64,000 bases of DNA from Elymus sibiricus (taxonomy: Eukaryota; Streptophyta; Magnoliopsida; Poales; Poaceae): positions 418,047,409 through 418,111,408 of the forward strand of contig CM077667.1 in assembly GCA_039707655.1 (NCBI GenBank), read 5' to 3'. How positions within the stretch are numbered: the stretch's first letter is position 1; every line of letters starts with the position of its first letter. Position numbers and translations under genes: made by a program. The notes beneath the pieces are model-generated. The model was given only the letters and a program-made list of their open reading frames with translations, was not told the DNA's origin and did no database searches. Positions 34,386-45,802 of the stretch are shown here, one piece after another.

Positions 34386-35863
34386 TAAGGTTTTTGCATC
34401 TTGGATAACAATAATAAGATTTGGAGCTGCAAAAACTAGGGATTGTCATAATCTCACAAAAGATGATGGTACCACAACTTGAAGGAGACAAGGTGGTGGA
34501 TATGAACTTCACAACCTTGAGAAGAAGATCCCTTTGCTTGATGGCAAGCTTCTTCCTTCACTCTTCCTCTATCTCCCTTCCTCTCTTGGTTGTTTGTTTC
34601 TTCTTCAGTTGAGGCTCAACTAATTTTCGCCGTACCTCTTGGTGGCTGCTGGAAGGGAGGGTAAAATAACTCCCTTCGCTTAGGTGCAAATTTTAAAATG
34701 ACCCTAGGTCATAACTCTAATGGGAGTGGGCTTTGATGCACCTTTGGGTTGTCTAAAGGCTTCAAATGGTCATATCCTCACAACCCATATGAGGAAGATA
34801 TCCCAAAAAACATAACATCAGTTTAATGGTTATTGTATCTACCTATATTTCTTTACTTTAAAAAGAACATGTATTCCATTGTTCTTTCCTTACTTAAAAC
34901 CGACTCTACTACTCCACCACATATCGACTTAACAAATAAATTTATGTTTTCTTTGGTATGTCAATAAATCAATGGTGAGGAAATCACTTATTGTTAGCAT
35001 TTTGGTTGGCTGGGGATTAGACATTAATTAGAAATCGGCCCATTAATTGATTTTATCGGTCGACTATTAATCGACACATTTTTTCTTGCAAATACCAGGT
35101 TTCAAACACTAATAAGGTAAAAACGGAAATGACCATCAGTGTGCTCTAAGACTTTAAACATGACAACATCACAACAATACATAACTACATATTACATGTT
35201 AAACAATGAGTCAATGACAAATAAAATAGGACAACACTACAACACATGTCCTATCAAACGGGGGATAAAGTGTGATGTGCTCTATCTTTAAGGTGAGCTG
35301 GTGGAGGATTTGGTTTTCTCAATGCCTTAGGCAAGTCATTTCCCTACTTGACTTTTATCCCACTCTTCTTTTGACATCCACTTTCTTATTCACACTAGGC
35401 TTGTGCCGTGGATTCTTCTCTGATTTGACTATAGCCGTGTGGTCAATAACCCTCTTTGCTTCCAGTTCTTGGCCTGCTTGCGCCATTGCCGGGAAGGCTA
35501 CTGAAGGGGAGGCCCTGTTTTGGGGTTTCTGGTCATAGAGGCCCAACCCAATTAATCGCTGGATTCTCGATTAATCGGTTGCCAGAGCGATAAATCAACC
35601 CAAATGACAAATAGCAAAACCAAGGTATAATCTTAGCGGTCACCCATCGATAAGCGATAAATTGCCGATAAATCGGTGAATCGGATGATAGTTTGAACAT
35701 TGCAATAAATACTTACCAAAGAAGTGTTTACTGATTGAAATTCTTTTTTTACACAACCACATTCATATTTAAATCATGGACTAATGTACTAGAACATTAA
35801 CACCCGTTGCAATGAACGGTCAAATATCTAGTGTGTTTTAAAAATATACCAGCGCTTGTATAT
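34386..35863. other. Unassigned repeat-like DNA, possibly hAT debris
   Basis: No gene is supported. Motifs such as 'gataaatcggtgaatcgg' (about 35667) and 'tcgattaatcggttgcc' (about 35567), together with 'ggtttcaaacact' (35098) and 'tagtttgaacattgc' (about 35690), resemble ends of plant hAT-like repeats. I could not define a complete element. Confidence 0.3.
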
Positions 35864-37381
35864 TGATACATCTCCAACGTATCTAAAATTTTCGATTGTT
35901 CAATGCTGATATGTTATCATTCTAGGATACTTTTTGGGTCTTTATTTACCAATTTATAATATTTTTGAGCACTAACCTATTGACCCAGTGCCCAGTGCCA
36001 GTTGCTGTTTTTTGCATGTTTGTTACTTTTCAGGTTTAAAGTACCAAACGAAGTCCAATTGTCACGAATTTTTTTGATGATTTTTTATGGACCAAAAGAA
36101 TGCCTGGAAGCTTAGGGAGGAGTCAGGAGGCCGCACGAGGGCCCCAGCACACAACAGGGCGCGCCCTGGGGGGCGCCCTGATGTGTGCTGGCCCCCTCGG
36201 GCGCCTCTCGATGCCCCACTCCGGCCTATAAATTCTCTAATATTCCAAAAACCCTAGAGGCAGTCCCGAAACTCTTTTTACGCCACTGCAAGTCTCTGTT
36301 CCGTCGCGAGGCCATCTGGAGCTTCGTTTCGGCACCCTGCCGGAGGGGGGATCAAACACGGAGGGCCTCTACATCAAGCTTGCTGCCCTCATGATGATGT
36401 GTGAGTAGTTCACCACAGACCTACGGGTCCATAGCTAGTACCTAGATGGCAATCTCTCTATCGCTTGATCTTCAATACAATGATCATCGCATATTCGCTT
36501 TGATCCATCCGTTGTAATCCTATTGTGCGGTGTGTTTGTTGGGATCCAATGAATTGTGGGTTTATGTTCAGATTATTCATGAAAAGTATTTGAGTCACCT
36601 CTGGATATTAAGATTCTTATTTGCATGATCATTATAGCTTCATAATGCTCTCCAATTTATTGATGTGCTTTGGCCAAGTAGATTGATCTATCTTCAGTGG
36701 GAGTGGTGCGTTGTGGTATGTTCAACCTGACGAGTTTCTTTGTGTTGTTGCTACTAAGGATAACACGATGGGGTTTATTCATATTGCTTGAGTTTACTTT
36801 GTCTACATCATGTCATCGTTCTCCATGCATTACTCTGTTTGTCATGAACTTAATACGTAGAGAGGCAAGAATAGAAGCGCTCTTGAAGTGGAGTAATAGT
36901 AATAGGTGCAGGCAGGAGTCGGCCTATTTGTGTATGGACGTGATGCCTATATACACATGATCATTGCCTTGAAAATCGCATAACTATCCGCTTTTCTATC
37001 AATTGCCCAACAGTAATTTGTTACCCACTGTATGCTGCCTACATGAGAGATGCCGCTAGGGAAAACTATGCCCCCCGGGTCTATTCACTTATAAATTTAC
37101 AAACACTACTATTACCTTGCTGCCTTTATTTACTTTTTATTTTATTTTACAATTTGCAATTATCTACAATTATCTACACAACTCATTTGCTTGCAAATAA
37201 CGAGATCAAGGGGATTGACAACCCTCTTGCCCGCGTTGGGTGCAAGTTGTTTGTTCTTTTGTGTGCAGCCGCTGAAGACGGTTGAGGATTGATATTCCTA
37301 TTGGTTCGATAAACCTTGGTGTCATAACTGAGGGAAATACTTTCCTCTTCATGGAAAACCCAACGCAGATCACAAGTATCA
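35864..37381 (+). repeat. 5' LTR of element C
   Basis: It starts TGATACATCTCCAACGTATC and ends near 'cacaagtatca', about 1518 bp. Inside are a GC-rich fold (ggcgcgccctggggggcgcc, about 36159) and a TATA-like tataaat (36226). It is followed 12 bp later by a primer-binding site. Confidence 0.75.
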
Positions 37382-37392
37382 GGAAGGATTTC

Positions 37393-37410
37393 TGGCACCG
37401 TTGCCGGTGA
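37393..37410 (+). other. Primer-binding site of element C (tRNA-Asp type)
   Basis: tggcaccgttgccggtga is close to TGGCGCCGTTGCCGGGGA, the motif in element D (49414-49431) and typical of Athila-like elements. Three bases differ from that version. Confidence 0.6.
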
Positions 37411-37602
37411 ATATCATCACCAACTATCAAGTAACTTCACACAAATTTTCATTCACTTGTTTACCTTTTTATTTGCTGTTATATTTAGTTTGTTTCATAA
37501 AAATCAAAAATACTAAAATATTTATCTTTGCTTGTTGCTAGTTTACTTCTTTGCTTGCTAGTTTACTTGTCTCGCTTGTTACTTTGCTTGTTCGGTCACC
37601 AT

Positions 37603-39113
37603 TGTAGGATCGAAAGTATGTCTAGAGGGAGGGGGGGGTGATTAGACTACTTAACAAAATAAAATTTCTACCTTTTCCCAATTTTTAAGTGTTGGAAGAT
37701 TTTAGCAACGATAGCAAGTCAAGCACACCCTACACATGCATGTCTAAGAGTATAGCAGCGGAAAGTAAAGACAAGCATATGCAATAGAGGATAGGGAGGA
37801 AGATCAAACGCAATCTGGAGACACGACGATGTTTCCCGTGGTTCCGATAGGTGGTGCTATTGTACGTCCACGTTTATGGATTCTTCAACCCACGGAGGGT
37901 AACGGTCGCGAGAGTCCACGGAGGGCTCCACCCATAAGGGTCCACGATGTAGCAACCTTGACTATTCCATAACGGATTCCGTCCACGAAGGACTAGCCTC
38001 ACTATGGGTAGATCTTCACGAAGTAGGCGATCTCCTTGCCCGTACAAACTTCTTGGTTCAACTCCACAACACGAAGTAGGAGGCTCCCAAGCGACACGTA
38101 ACCTATCTAGGAGGCACCACCCTCCAAAAGGTAATAGGCTCGATGATGACGATGAACTCCTTGCTCTTGTGCTTCAAGATGATAGACTCCTCAAGACACA
38201 ATCACTCTCTCAAAGATTTGGCTTCGGTGGAAGAGATTGATTGGGTGGAAAGCAACTTGGGGAGGCTAGAAATCAAGATTCATATGGTTGGAATGGAATG
38301 GCTTGATCTCAACACATGAGTAGGTGGCTCTCTCTTAGAAAATTGGATGGGGCAAGTATGGAATAGTTCTGAGTGCTTCTCTTCCGAGTGGGTGGGGGTG
38401 AAGGGGTATATATAGGCATCTCCAAAAATCCAACTGTTACACCTATAATGACCAACTTGGTGACACCGAAGTGTAAAACTCGGTGGTACCGAGTTGCTCA
38501 AAAGGTAGCAACTTTCGAATCTCGGTGAGACCGATATATAATTCTCGGCAGTACCGATTAGGTGACCAACGGCCAGATTGCAAATCTCGGTAGCACCGAT
38601 CCAAACAACTCGGAAATTACGAATTGAAGAAAAGGGGCAACAGAATGATGGTAACCTAAACTCGGTGGCACCGATGCAGAATTGGCTGTACCGAAAACTT
38701 AGGGTTTGGCTGGGATCTGTCCGAGGTGAAAATCGGTAGGGCCGAGTGGGAAATATTGGTGGCATCGATTTTGCATAATAGGCTTTGACAAACTTTTGTG
38801 GAAGAGCTTGTGGGTGTTTTTGGTGACTATCACTTGTGCACGTGGAGCATTTTGTTCACCATCAAGACCTCACCCCCTTTTAATAGTATTGGCTTTCCTA
38901 TAGACTCAAAGTGATTTCTCACAAAGTAAAATGTAGAGTCTTCTTGCTTGAAGCTTTGCCAATCCTATTCCTTGCATCTAGGGGTCTCTCCACAATCCTT
39001 TTGCCATCCCATCATTGCACTTTTCTTGAAATATACTTAGTGGAAACATTAGTTCAATGAAATATATGTTGTTATTAATTACCAAAACCACCAAGGGAGC
39101 AAATGTGCTTTCA
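37603..39113. mobile_element. Solo LTR (1511 bp) with perfect 5-bp target duplication
   Basis: It runs from tgtaggatcg to gtgctttca and is flanked by accat at 37598-37602 and 39114-39118. It has TG and CA ends. The usual reading is that the LTR is in minus orientation (start TGAAAGCAC at 39113). There are no internal domains or second LTR, so it probably arose by LTR-LTR recombination. It contains a series of imperfect palindromes TCGGT-N-ACCGA between about 38478 and 38770. Confidence 0.85.
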
Positions 39114-39116
39114 ACC

Positions 39117-40520
39117 ATGTCTCTAGATACTACTAAGTTGTGTGACTTCTCAAATACTAATAACAATGATTTTATTAGTACTCCTATACCACCCGCCACT
39201 AGTGCGGAGGCTTTTGATATTAATGCTGCATTGCTAAATCTTGTCATGAAAGATCAACTTTCGGGAAGTTCTAATGAGGATCCCGCGTCACATCTTAATA
39301 CCTTTGTTCAATTATGTGACATGCAAAAGAAAAAGGATATGGATAATGATATTGTGAAATTAAAATTATTTCCTTTTTCACTAAGAGATAAAGCTAAAGC
39401 TTGGTTTTCATCTTTACCTCGTAATAGTATTGGAATATGGGATAAGTGTAAAGATGCTTTTATTGCCAAGTATTTCCCTCCTGCTAAGATCATCTCTATT
39501 AAAAATCAAATAATGAATTTTAAACAGCAAGATCAAGATCATGTTGCACAAGCTTGGGAGAGAATGAAATTTATGATAAGAAATTGTCCAACTCATGATT
39601 TAAATTTGTGGATGATTATCCAAAACTTCTATGCTGTACTAAACTTTGTGTCTAGAAATCTTCTAGATTCTGCTGCAGGTGGTACCTTTATGGATGTGAC
39701 CTTAGGAGATGCCACAAAACTTCTGGACAACATTATTACAAATTATTCCCAATGGCATACCGAAAGAGCTCCAAGCGGTAAGAAGGTAAATTCTATTAAA
39801 GAAACCGCTACTTTGAGTGAAAAAGTGGATGCTCTTATGAATATGGTTGCTAGTAAAAATGCTCATCTTGATCCCAATGATATGCCCTTGTCTACTTTGA
39901 TTGAACAAAATAATGATGCTATTGATGTGAACTTTGTCTCGCGAAATAATTTCAATAACAATGCTTATAGAGGAAACTTCAATTCTAGACCATATCCTGA
40001 TAATTCCCCTAACAACTATGGAAATTATTATGGAAATTCTAATAGGATACCCTCTGATATTGAGAACACAATTAAAGAATTCATTAATTCTCAAAAGGTT
40101 TTCAACACTATGGTAGAAGAAAAATTGCATGTAGTTGATGCTTTGGCTAAAAACATGGATAGAATTGCTCTTGATGTAGAAACTCTTAAAAGTAAAGCTT
40201 TGCCACCCAAGCATGATTTTAATGAGGCTATTAAATCTATCCAAATATCTATTAATGAAAGTAAGGAGAGGACCGCTAAGTTAAAAGCTAAGCGGGAGTT
40301 CTTAGAAAAGGCTCTTCCACCCGGTTTTTACCGGAATCATGATGAAGATCTTAAAATGATTGGTACTTCTCCTATTGAATATTTATTTACTTCTTTGAAT
40401 ATAAATGATAAAGGGACCGGAGATGAGTCAACTCTAGTTGAGATGAGTCCCGTTTGCTTGGAGGGTGATAATTTTGATGCTAAAACTGAAAAAGTGGGTT
40501 TGGAGAGGTCAAAACTTTAA
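39117..40520 (+). CDS. gag of element C (Athila-like), open frame
   Basis: This is 467 codons from ATG 39117 (MSLDTTKLCDF). Residues about 60-180 form the retrotransposon gag domain with LKLFPFSLRDKAKAWFSSLP and FIAKYFPPAKI. Then come a helical linker with NSIKETATLSEKVDALMN and an Asn-rich segment. The start codon overlaps the right-hand target duplication of the solo LTR, so the original promoter and leader are 1.5 kb away. The protease lies in another frame from 40529, whereas gag and protease of this class are normally fused, so a frameshift near 40490-40520 is inferred. No zinc knuckle was seen. Codons are AT-rich, unlike the host genes in the window. It encodes a capsid-type protein, if expressed at all. 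Confidence 0.8.
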   Translation: MSLDTTKLCDFSNTNNNDFISTPIPPATSAEAFDINAALLNLVMKDQLSGSSNEDPASHLNTFVQLCDMQKKKDMDNDIVKLKLFPFSLRDKAKAWFSSLPRNSIGIWDKCKDAFIAKYFPPAKIISIKNQIMNFKQQDQDHVAQAWERMKFMIRNCPTHDLNLWMIIQNFYAVLNFVSRNLLDSAAGGTFMDVTLGDATKLLDNIITNYSQWHTERAPSGKKVNSIKETATLSEKVDALMNMVASKNAHLDPNDMPLSTLIEQNNDAIDVNFVSRNNFNNNAYRGNFNSRPYPDNSPNNYGNYYGNSNRIPSDIENTIKEFINSQKVFNTMVEEKLHVVDALAKNMDRIALDVETLKSKALPPKHDFNEAIKSIQISINESKERTAKLKAKREFLEKALPPGFYRNHDEDLKMIGTSPIEYLFTSLNINDKGTGDESTLVEMSPVCLEGDNFDAKTEKVGLERSKL

Positions 40521-40528
40521 CTACTGAT

Positions 40529-42015
40529 GTGCCCACTATTTTGGATTACAAGGACTTTAATTATGATAATTTCTATTTAGTAGAATGTATTTCCTTGTTG
40601 CAAACCATTATTAGCTCACCCAATGCTTATGAACAAAGCAAAGCTTTTACCGAACATATAGTAGAAGCTATGATAAAAGCTTATGATGAGAAACTTGAGC
40701 TTGAAGTTTCTATTCCTAGAAAATTGCATGATAAGTGGGAACCTACTATCAAAATAAAGATAAATAAATATGAATGCAATGCCTTGTGTGACCTTGGTAC
40801 TAGTGTTTCAATTATTCCTATATCTCTTTGTGATGTGCTTGGTCTCACTAATATTGAAGATTGTTCCCTCAACTTGCATCTTGCGGATTCTACCATTATG
40901 ATATGTTCGGTTATCCCCACCCCCGCCGGGATCGGGTCAAAACCCCATGGATTCCACCCCGGCGAGGGCCGGATCCCTGTCTGGCTTATAACAGCCTTCG
41001 GTTAGACCTGACCGGTATTAGTTCCCTCCCAAACCCCGTGGAAATCGCCGGGAATTGACCCACGCGTCCCGCCTAGTGGAAGCAAACCCCGTCTCTTTGT
41101 CTCTCGCGAAACAACACGCTCTCTCTCGCCGACCTCTCTCGTGTCATGGCGGCGTCAGAGAAGGAGGGACAGCAGCAACAGTGCTACTGGAGGAGACTGC
41201 GGCGGCGTGCTCCCCCACCCCCGCTCTCCTCCCTCTCCCCTGTCCAATCGACACCACCACATCTAGTTGCAGTGGCTCAAGTTCGGCAGTGACCCGGACC
41301 TAACTGACGGCAGCGACGGCCCTTCCAGATCCGGCGGGCGATGACCAACTCCCTCTAACGTCTATCAGTCCTAGGACCCAGAGGTCCCTCCGCTGCCTCC
41401 GTCGGTCGTGCCGGTACGGCCCTGCCTTCCGGCTGCAGTTCCGGCGTCCGCAGCGGCGCAGTTCTGCTGCTTCGATTGTCCAGCTCGTTCTCTGGGCGCT
41501 ATAAGCCCCAAAAAGATCCGTCTACTGATCGTAATTTTATGTATTGGTTGTAATTTCATCTATTGGTCGTAATTTTGCTCTTGGGTGTAACCGAACAAAG
41601 ATTAGGTGAGAAGGATTAATCCCACTAGTGGAATGATTCCACCTGGGGTTTGGGTGGCGACACCAAAACCCTGCAGGGATTAGATCCACTAGTGGACATA
41701 ATCCCTTGGAACCGAACATAGCCTTAAGAAACCTCTAGGTAGAATTAATGATGTGCTTATTATTGCAAATAAAAATTATGTCCTGTAGATTTTATTGTGC
41801 TTGATATTGATTGCAATCATACTTGTCCCATAATACTTGGAAGACCTTTCCTACGAACTGTAGGTGCAATTATTGACATGAAAGAGGGAAACATAAGGTT
41901 ACAATTCCCATTAAAGAAAGGGATGGAACACTTCCCTAGAAAGAGAATTAAACCACCTTATGAATCAATCATGAGAGCTACTTATGGGTGGAGTGTCAAA
42001 GATGACAATACTTGA
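40529..42015 (+). pseudogene. Retropepsin-like protease region of element C, split by a DNA transposon
   Basis: The first part (40529-40898) ends in the aspartic protease core, with CNALCDLGTSVSIIP, where DLGTS corresponds to the active-site D-S/T-G. The second part (41727-42015) carries the ILGRPFL motif and the tail SVKDDNT. Between them lies the Harbinger-type element 40899-41723. A TAG near 41787 also disturbs the second part. There is no reverse transcriptase downstream; the non-coding tail follows immediately. Non-functional. Confidence 0.75.
40899..41723. mobile_element. PIF/Harbinger-type element inside the protease of element C
   Basis: The 825-bp element is flanked by TTA (40896-40898 and 41724-41726). 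The ends are inverted: tgatatgttcggtt on the left and the complement of ggctatgttcggtt on the right (12 of 14 match). It is GC-rich while the host element is AT-rich. It has only short frames (for example from 41144) and no transposase, so it is a deletion derivative. Confidence 0.85.
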
Positions 42016-44231
42016 AACTATGCATTATGCCTAGCTAGGGGCATAAAACAATAACGCTCGTTGGGAGGCAATCCAATAGTTATCTTTATTTTCACTTTTT
42101 TACTTTCTGTTTTTTATAACATGATAAATTCCTCTGTAATGATTATGTTTTTATGTTTAAATTAGTGTTTGTGCCAAGTAAAGCCTTTGGGATGACTCAC
42201 AACATGTGTAGAATCTATGCTGAAACAAAACAGAAACTTTTGACTTCATTACAGGAATTTTCATTTTTTACCGGAGCGTGATAATGATCTGAATTTTTTA
42301 CACAGTATTGCTAATCAAATTTAGAGGTTTTCCTAATTTCTCAGAATTTTTAGAGTTACAGAAGTATAGGTTCTCTACATATTTCTATAGGTTGTTCTGT
42401 TTTAGACAGATTCTGTTTTTGCTTGCATAGTTGCTTGTTTTGATTATGCTATGGATTGTATCGGGGGGTATAAGCCATGAAGAAGTTAGAATACAGTACC
42501 TATTATGCAATTATGAAAAAAGAATCAATTTATAAATGCACCAAAATTATTCAATATGTTGCTTATACTAACGGATCTCACGAAGTTTTGTTGAGTTTTA
42601 TGTGATTGAAGTTTTCAAGTTTTGGGTGTTATCACGATGGACAAAGGAATAAGGAGTGGCAAGAGACTAAGCTTGGGGATTACCAAGGCACCCCCAAGAT
42701 AATATTTTAAGGAAGGCTCAAGCGTCTAAGCTTGGGGACGCCCCGGAAGGCATCCCCTCTTTCAACTCTATCCATCGGTATGTCACTTGAAATTATATTT
42801 TTATTCATCACATGATATGAGTTTTGCTTGGAGCGTCGTTTGCTTTTGTTTGCTTTTACTTTAAGTTTACCACAATCATTGTTTGCTAGACACACCTATT
42901 TAAGAGAGACACACCTTCATCATAATTTGTTAGAATACTCTATGTGCTTCACTTATATCTTTTGAGCTTAGCAGTTGATCTAGTACTTCACTTATATCTT
43001 TTTGAGCACGGTGGCGTGTAGATTTTATAGAAATAATTTCACTCTAGTTCTTCACTTATATTTGTTTGAGAGTTAATAAATAGTGACGGTAATTTGCATG
43101 GGTCATAAGACTAGTCCAAAAATATTAGGTATTCAATGAGTGATAATCAAAACCATCATGTAGCACATATAGAGAAATTGTGGGTTAATGATATTGATGT
43201 GGTAATATGAAAAAGGTGTGAGTTCATAATTGTTGATCCATAGAAGTGTCTATATTAAGAGAGGTTAACTTCTTGTTCGTCTAAAAATTAAAGAGGCATG
43301 GTGATGATGTGTGAGCATTTCTATTCCTCGTTGAAATCCTAGTGTTGTTTCGGGTCGGAAGCGCGCGATGGTTAACTCCTACCAACCTCTTCCCTCGGGG
43401 CATGCGAGTAGTACTTTGATTTGTGATAAAACTAATAAAACTTTGCAATAAGTATATGAGTTCTTTATGACTAATATGAAACCATGGACATACACAATCT
43501 CACCTTCTCATATTTGCTAGCCTCTTCAGTACCGTGCATAGCCCATTCTCACCTCAAGGATTGGTGCAACTTTCGCCGGTGCATCCAAACCCCATGACAT
43601 GATACACTCTTTTGCACATAAGCCTCATTATATCTTCCTCAAAAGAGCCACCATACGTACCTATCATGGCATTTTCATAGCCATTCCGAGATATATTGCC
43701 ATGCAAATTTCATCGTCACTTCACATGACTAGTTCTTTCATCATCATATTGCTTTGCATGATCATATAGAGCTAACATGGTATTTGTGGCAAAGCCACCG
43801 TTCATCATATTTTTTATACATGTCATGCTAGATCATTGCACATCCTGGTACACTGCCAGAGGCATTCATATAGAGTCATATATTCATATCAGTTCCCCAT
43901 ATCGAGTTATAAGTAAATAAAAGTGTGATGATCATCATTGTTTGAGCATTGTCCCAGTGAGGAAATAAAGACGGGGGAGGCCAAATGAGCCCACCATTCT
44001 GAATAAAAAATGATGAGAGAAAATGAGAGAAGGGACTTTGCTACTATCCTTTACCACACTTGTGCCTCAAAGTGGCACCTTGTTCCTCATGTAGAGAGTC
44101 TCATGTTATGTCATTTTCATATGGTAGTGGGAATTAATTTTTCATAATTATAAACTTGGCTTGTATATTCCTATGACGAGCTGCCTCAAATGCCCGAGGT
44201 CTTCATGAGCAAGCAAGTTGGATGCACACCC
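42016..44231 (+). mobile_element. Non-coding tail of element C
   Basis: It starts with the family marker near 42055 (aacgctcgttgggaggca). It contains the 'cttggggatgcc'-type blocks (42670-42750) and 'cttcacttatatcttttgag' repeats (42947, 42985). No genes. It mirrors 1237-2765 and 45803-48295. Confidence 0.65.
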
Positions 44232-45802
44232 TGCCGTGCTTGGACTGCGTCGGTATTTCCCCAAAGAGGAAGGGATGATGCGGCACAACGATGGTAAGTA
44301 TTTCCCTCAGTTATGAAACCAAGGTTATCGAACCAGTAGGAGGATCACCACCACCCAATAAGCAGCACCTGCACACAAACAACAAATACTTGCAACCCGA
44401 CGCGAAAGAGAGGTTGTCAATCTCTCTACGGTAATAAGATAGATTAGGTAGTGATATATAGGAGAGATAGATCTCTCAAGAACACAAATAAAAAGAGTAA
44501 ATATGCAGCAATATGTTTTGGGTTTTTGGTTTTGTAGATCTGAAAACAAAGATTGCAAAAACATAGATCGGAAAGCAATATGATGGAAAAGTAGACCCGG
44601 GGGCCGTAGGGTTCACTAGTGACTTCTCTCATGAGTATAGCGCACGGTGGGTGAACAAATTACTGTTGGGCAATTGATAGAAAATCGAATAGTCATGACG
44701 ATATCCAAGGCGATGATCATTATATAGGCATCACGTCCAAGATAGGTAGACCGACTCCTGCCTGCATCTACCTCTATTACTCCACACATCGACCGCTATC
44801 CAGCATGCATCTAGTGTATTAAGTTCATGGAAAAACGGAGTAATGCAATAAGAACGGTGACATGATGTAGACAAGATCTATTCATTTAGGAATAGACCCC
44901 ATCTTGTTATCCTTAATAGCAATGATACATGCGTGTCTTGCTGCCCCTTCTGTCACTGGGAAAGAACACCGCAAGATCGAACGCATCACAAAGCACCTCT
45001 TCCCATGGCAAGAAAAATAGATCTAGTCGGCCTAACTAAACCAAAGATTCGAAGAAGAAATACGATGCTATAAGCAATCATGCATATAAGAGATCAAAGA
45101 AGACTCAAATAATATTCATGGATAGAAACTGATCATGAACTCAAAATTCATCGGATCCCAACAAACACACCGCAAAAGTTTACATCAAATTGATCTCCAA
45201 GAGACCATTGTATTGAGAATCATAAGAGAGAGAGAAGAAGCCATCTAGCTACTGTCTACGGACCCGTAGGCCTATGGTGGATTACTCACGCATCATCGGA
45301 GAGGCACCTATGAGGAAGATGAACCCCTCCGTGATGGTGTTTAGATTGTATCTCGCGGTTTTGGAACTTGCGGCGGCTGGAATTGTGTTTCGTCGACTCT
45401 CCTAGGGTTTTCCGAATATTTGGGAATTTATAGGTATCAGAGGCGGTGCAGAGGGGCCCCGTGGAGGGCACAACCCATCAGGGCGCGCCGGGGGCCCCCT
45501 GGCGCGCCCTGGTGGGTTGTGCTCTCCACAGCCCACCTTCCTGGCTCTTGTTTGGCCCACTGGGTGTCTTCTGGTCCAGAAAAAATCTCCAAAAAGTTTC
45601 ATCGCGATTGGACTCCGTTTGGTACTGATATTCTGCGAAGTAAAAAAACAAGCAAAGACAGCAACTGGCACTGTGGCACTATGTTAATAGGTTAGTCCCA
45701 AAAAATGATATAAGTTGTTATAAAATGATTGTAAAACATCCATGAATGATAATATAATAGCATGGAACAAGCAAAAATTATAGATACGTTGGAGATGTAT
45801 CA
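44232..45802 (-). repeat. 3' LTR of element D
   Basis: 1571 bp, same length as its partner and similar throughout, with several scattered differences (most obvious in the first 110 bp). Confidence 0.85.
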
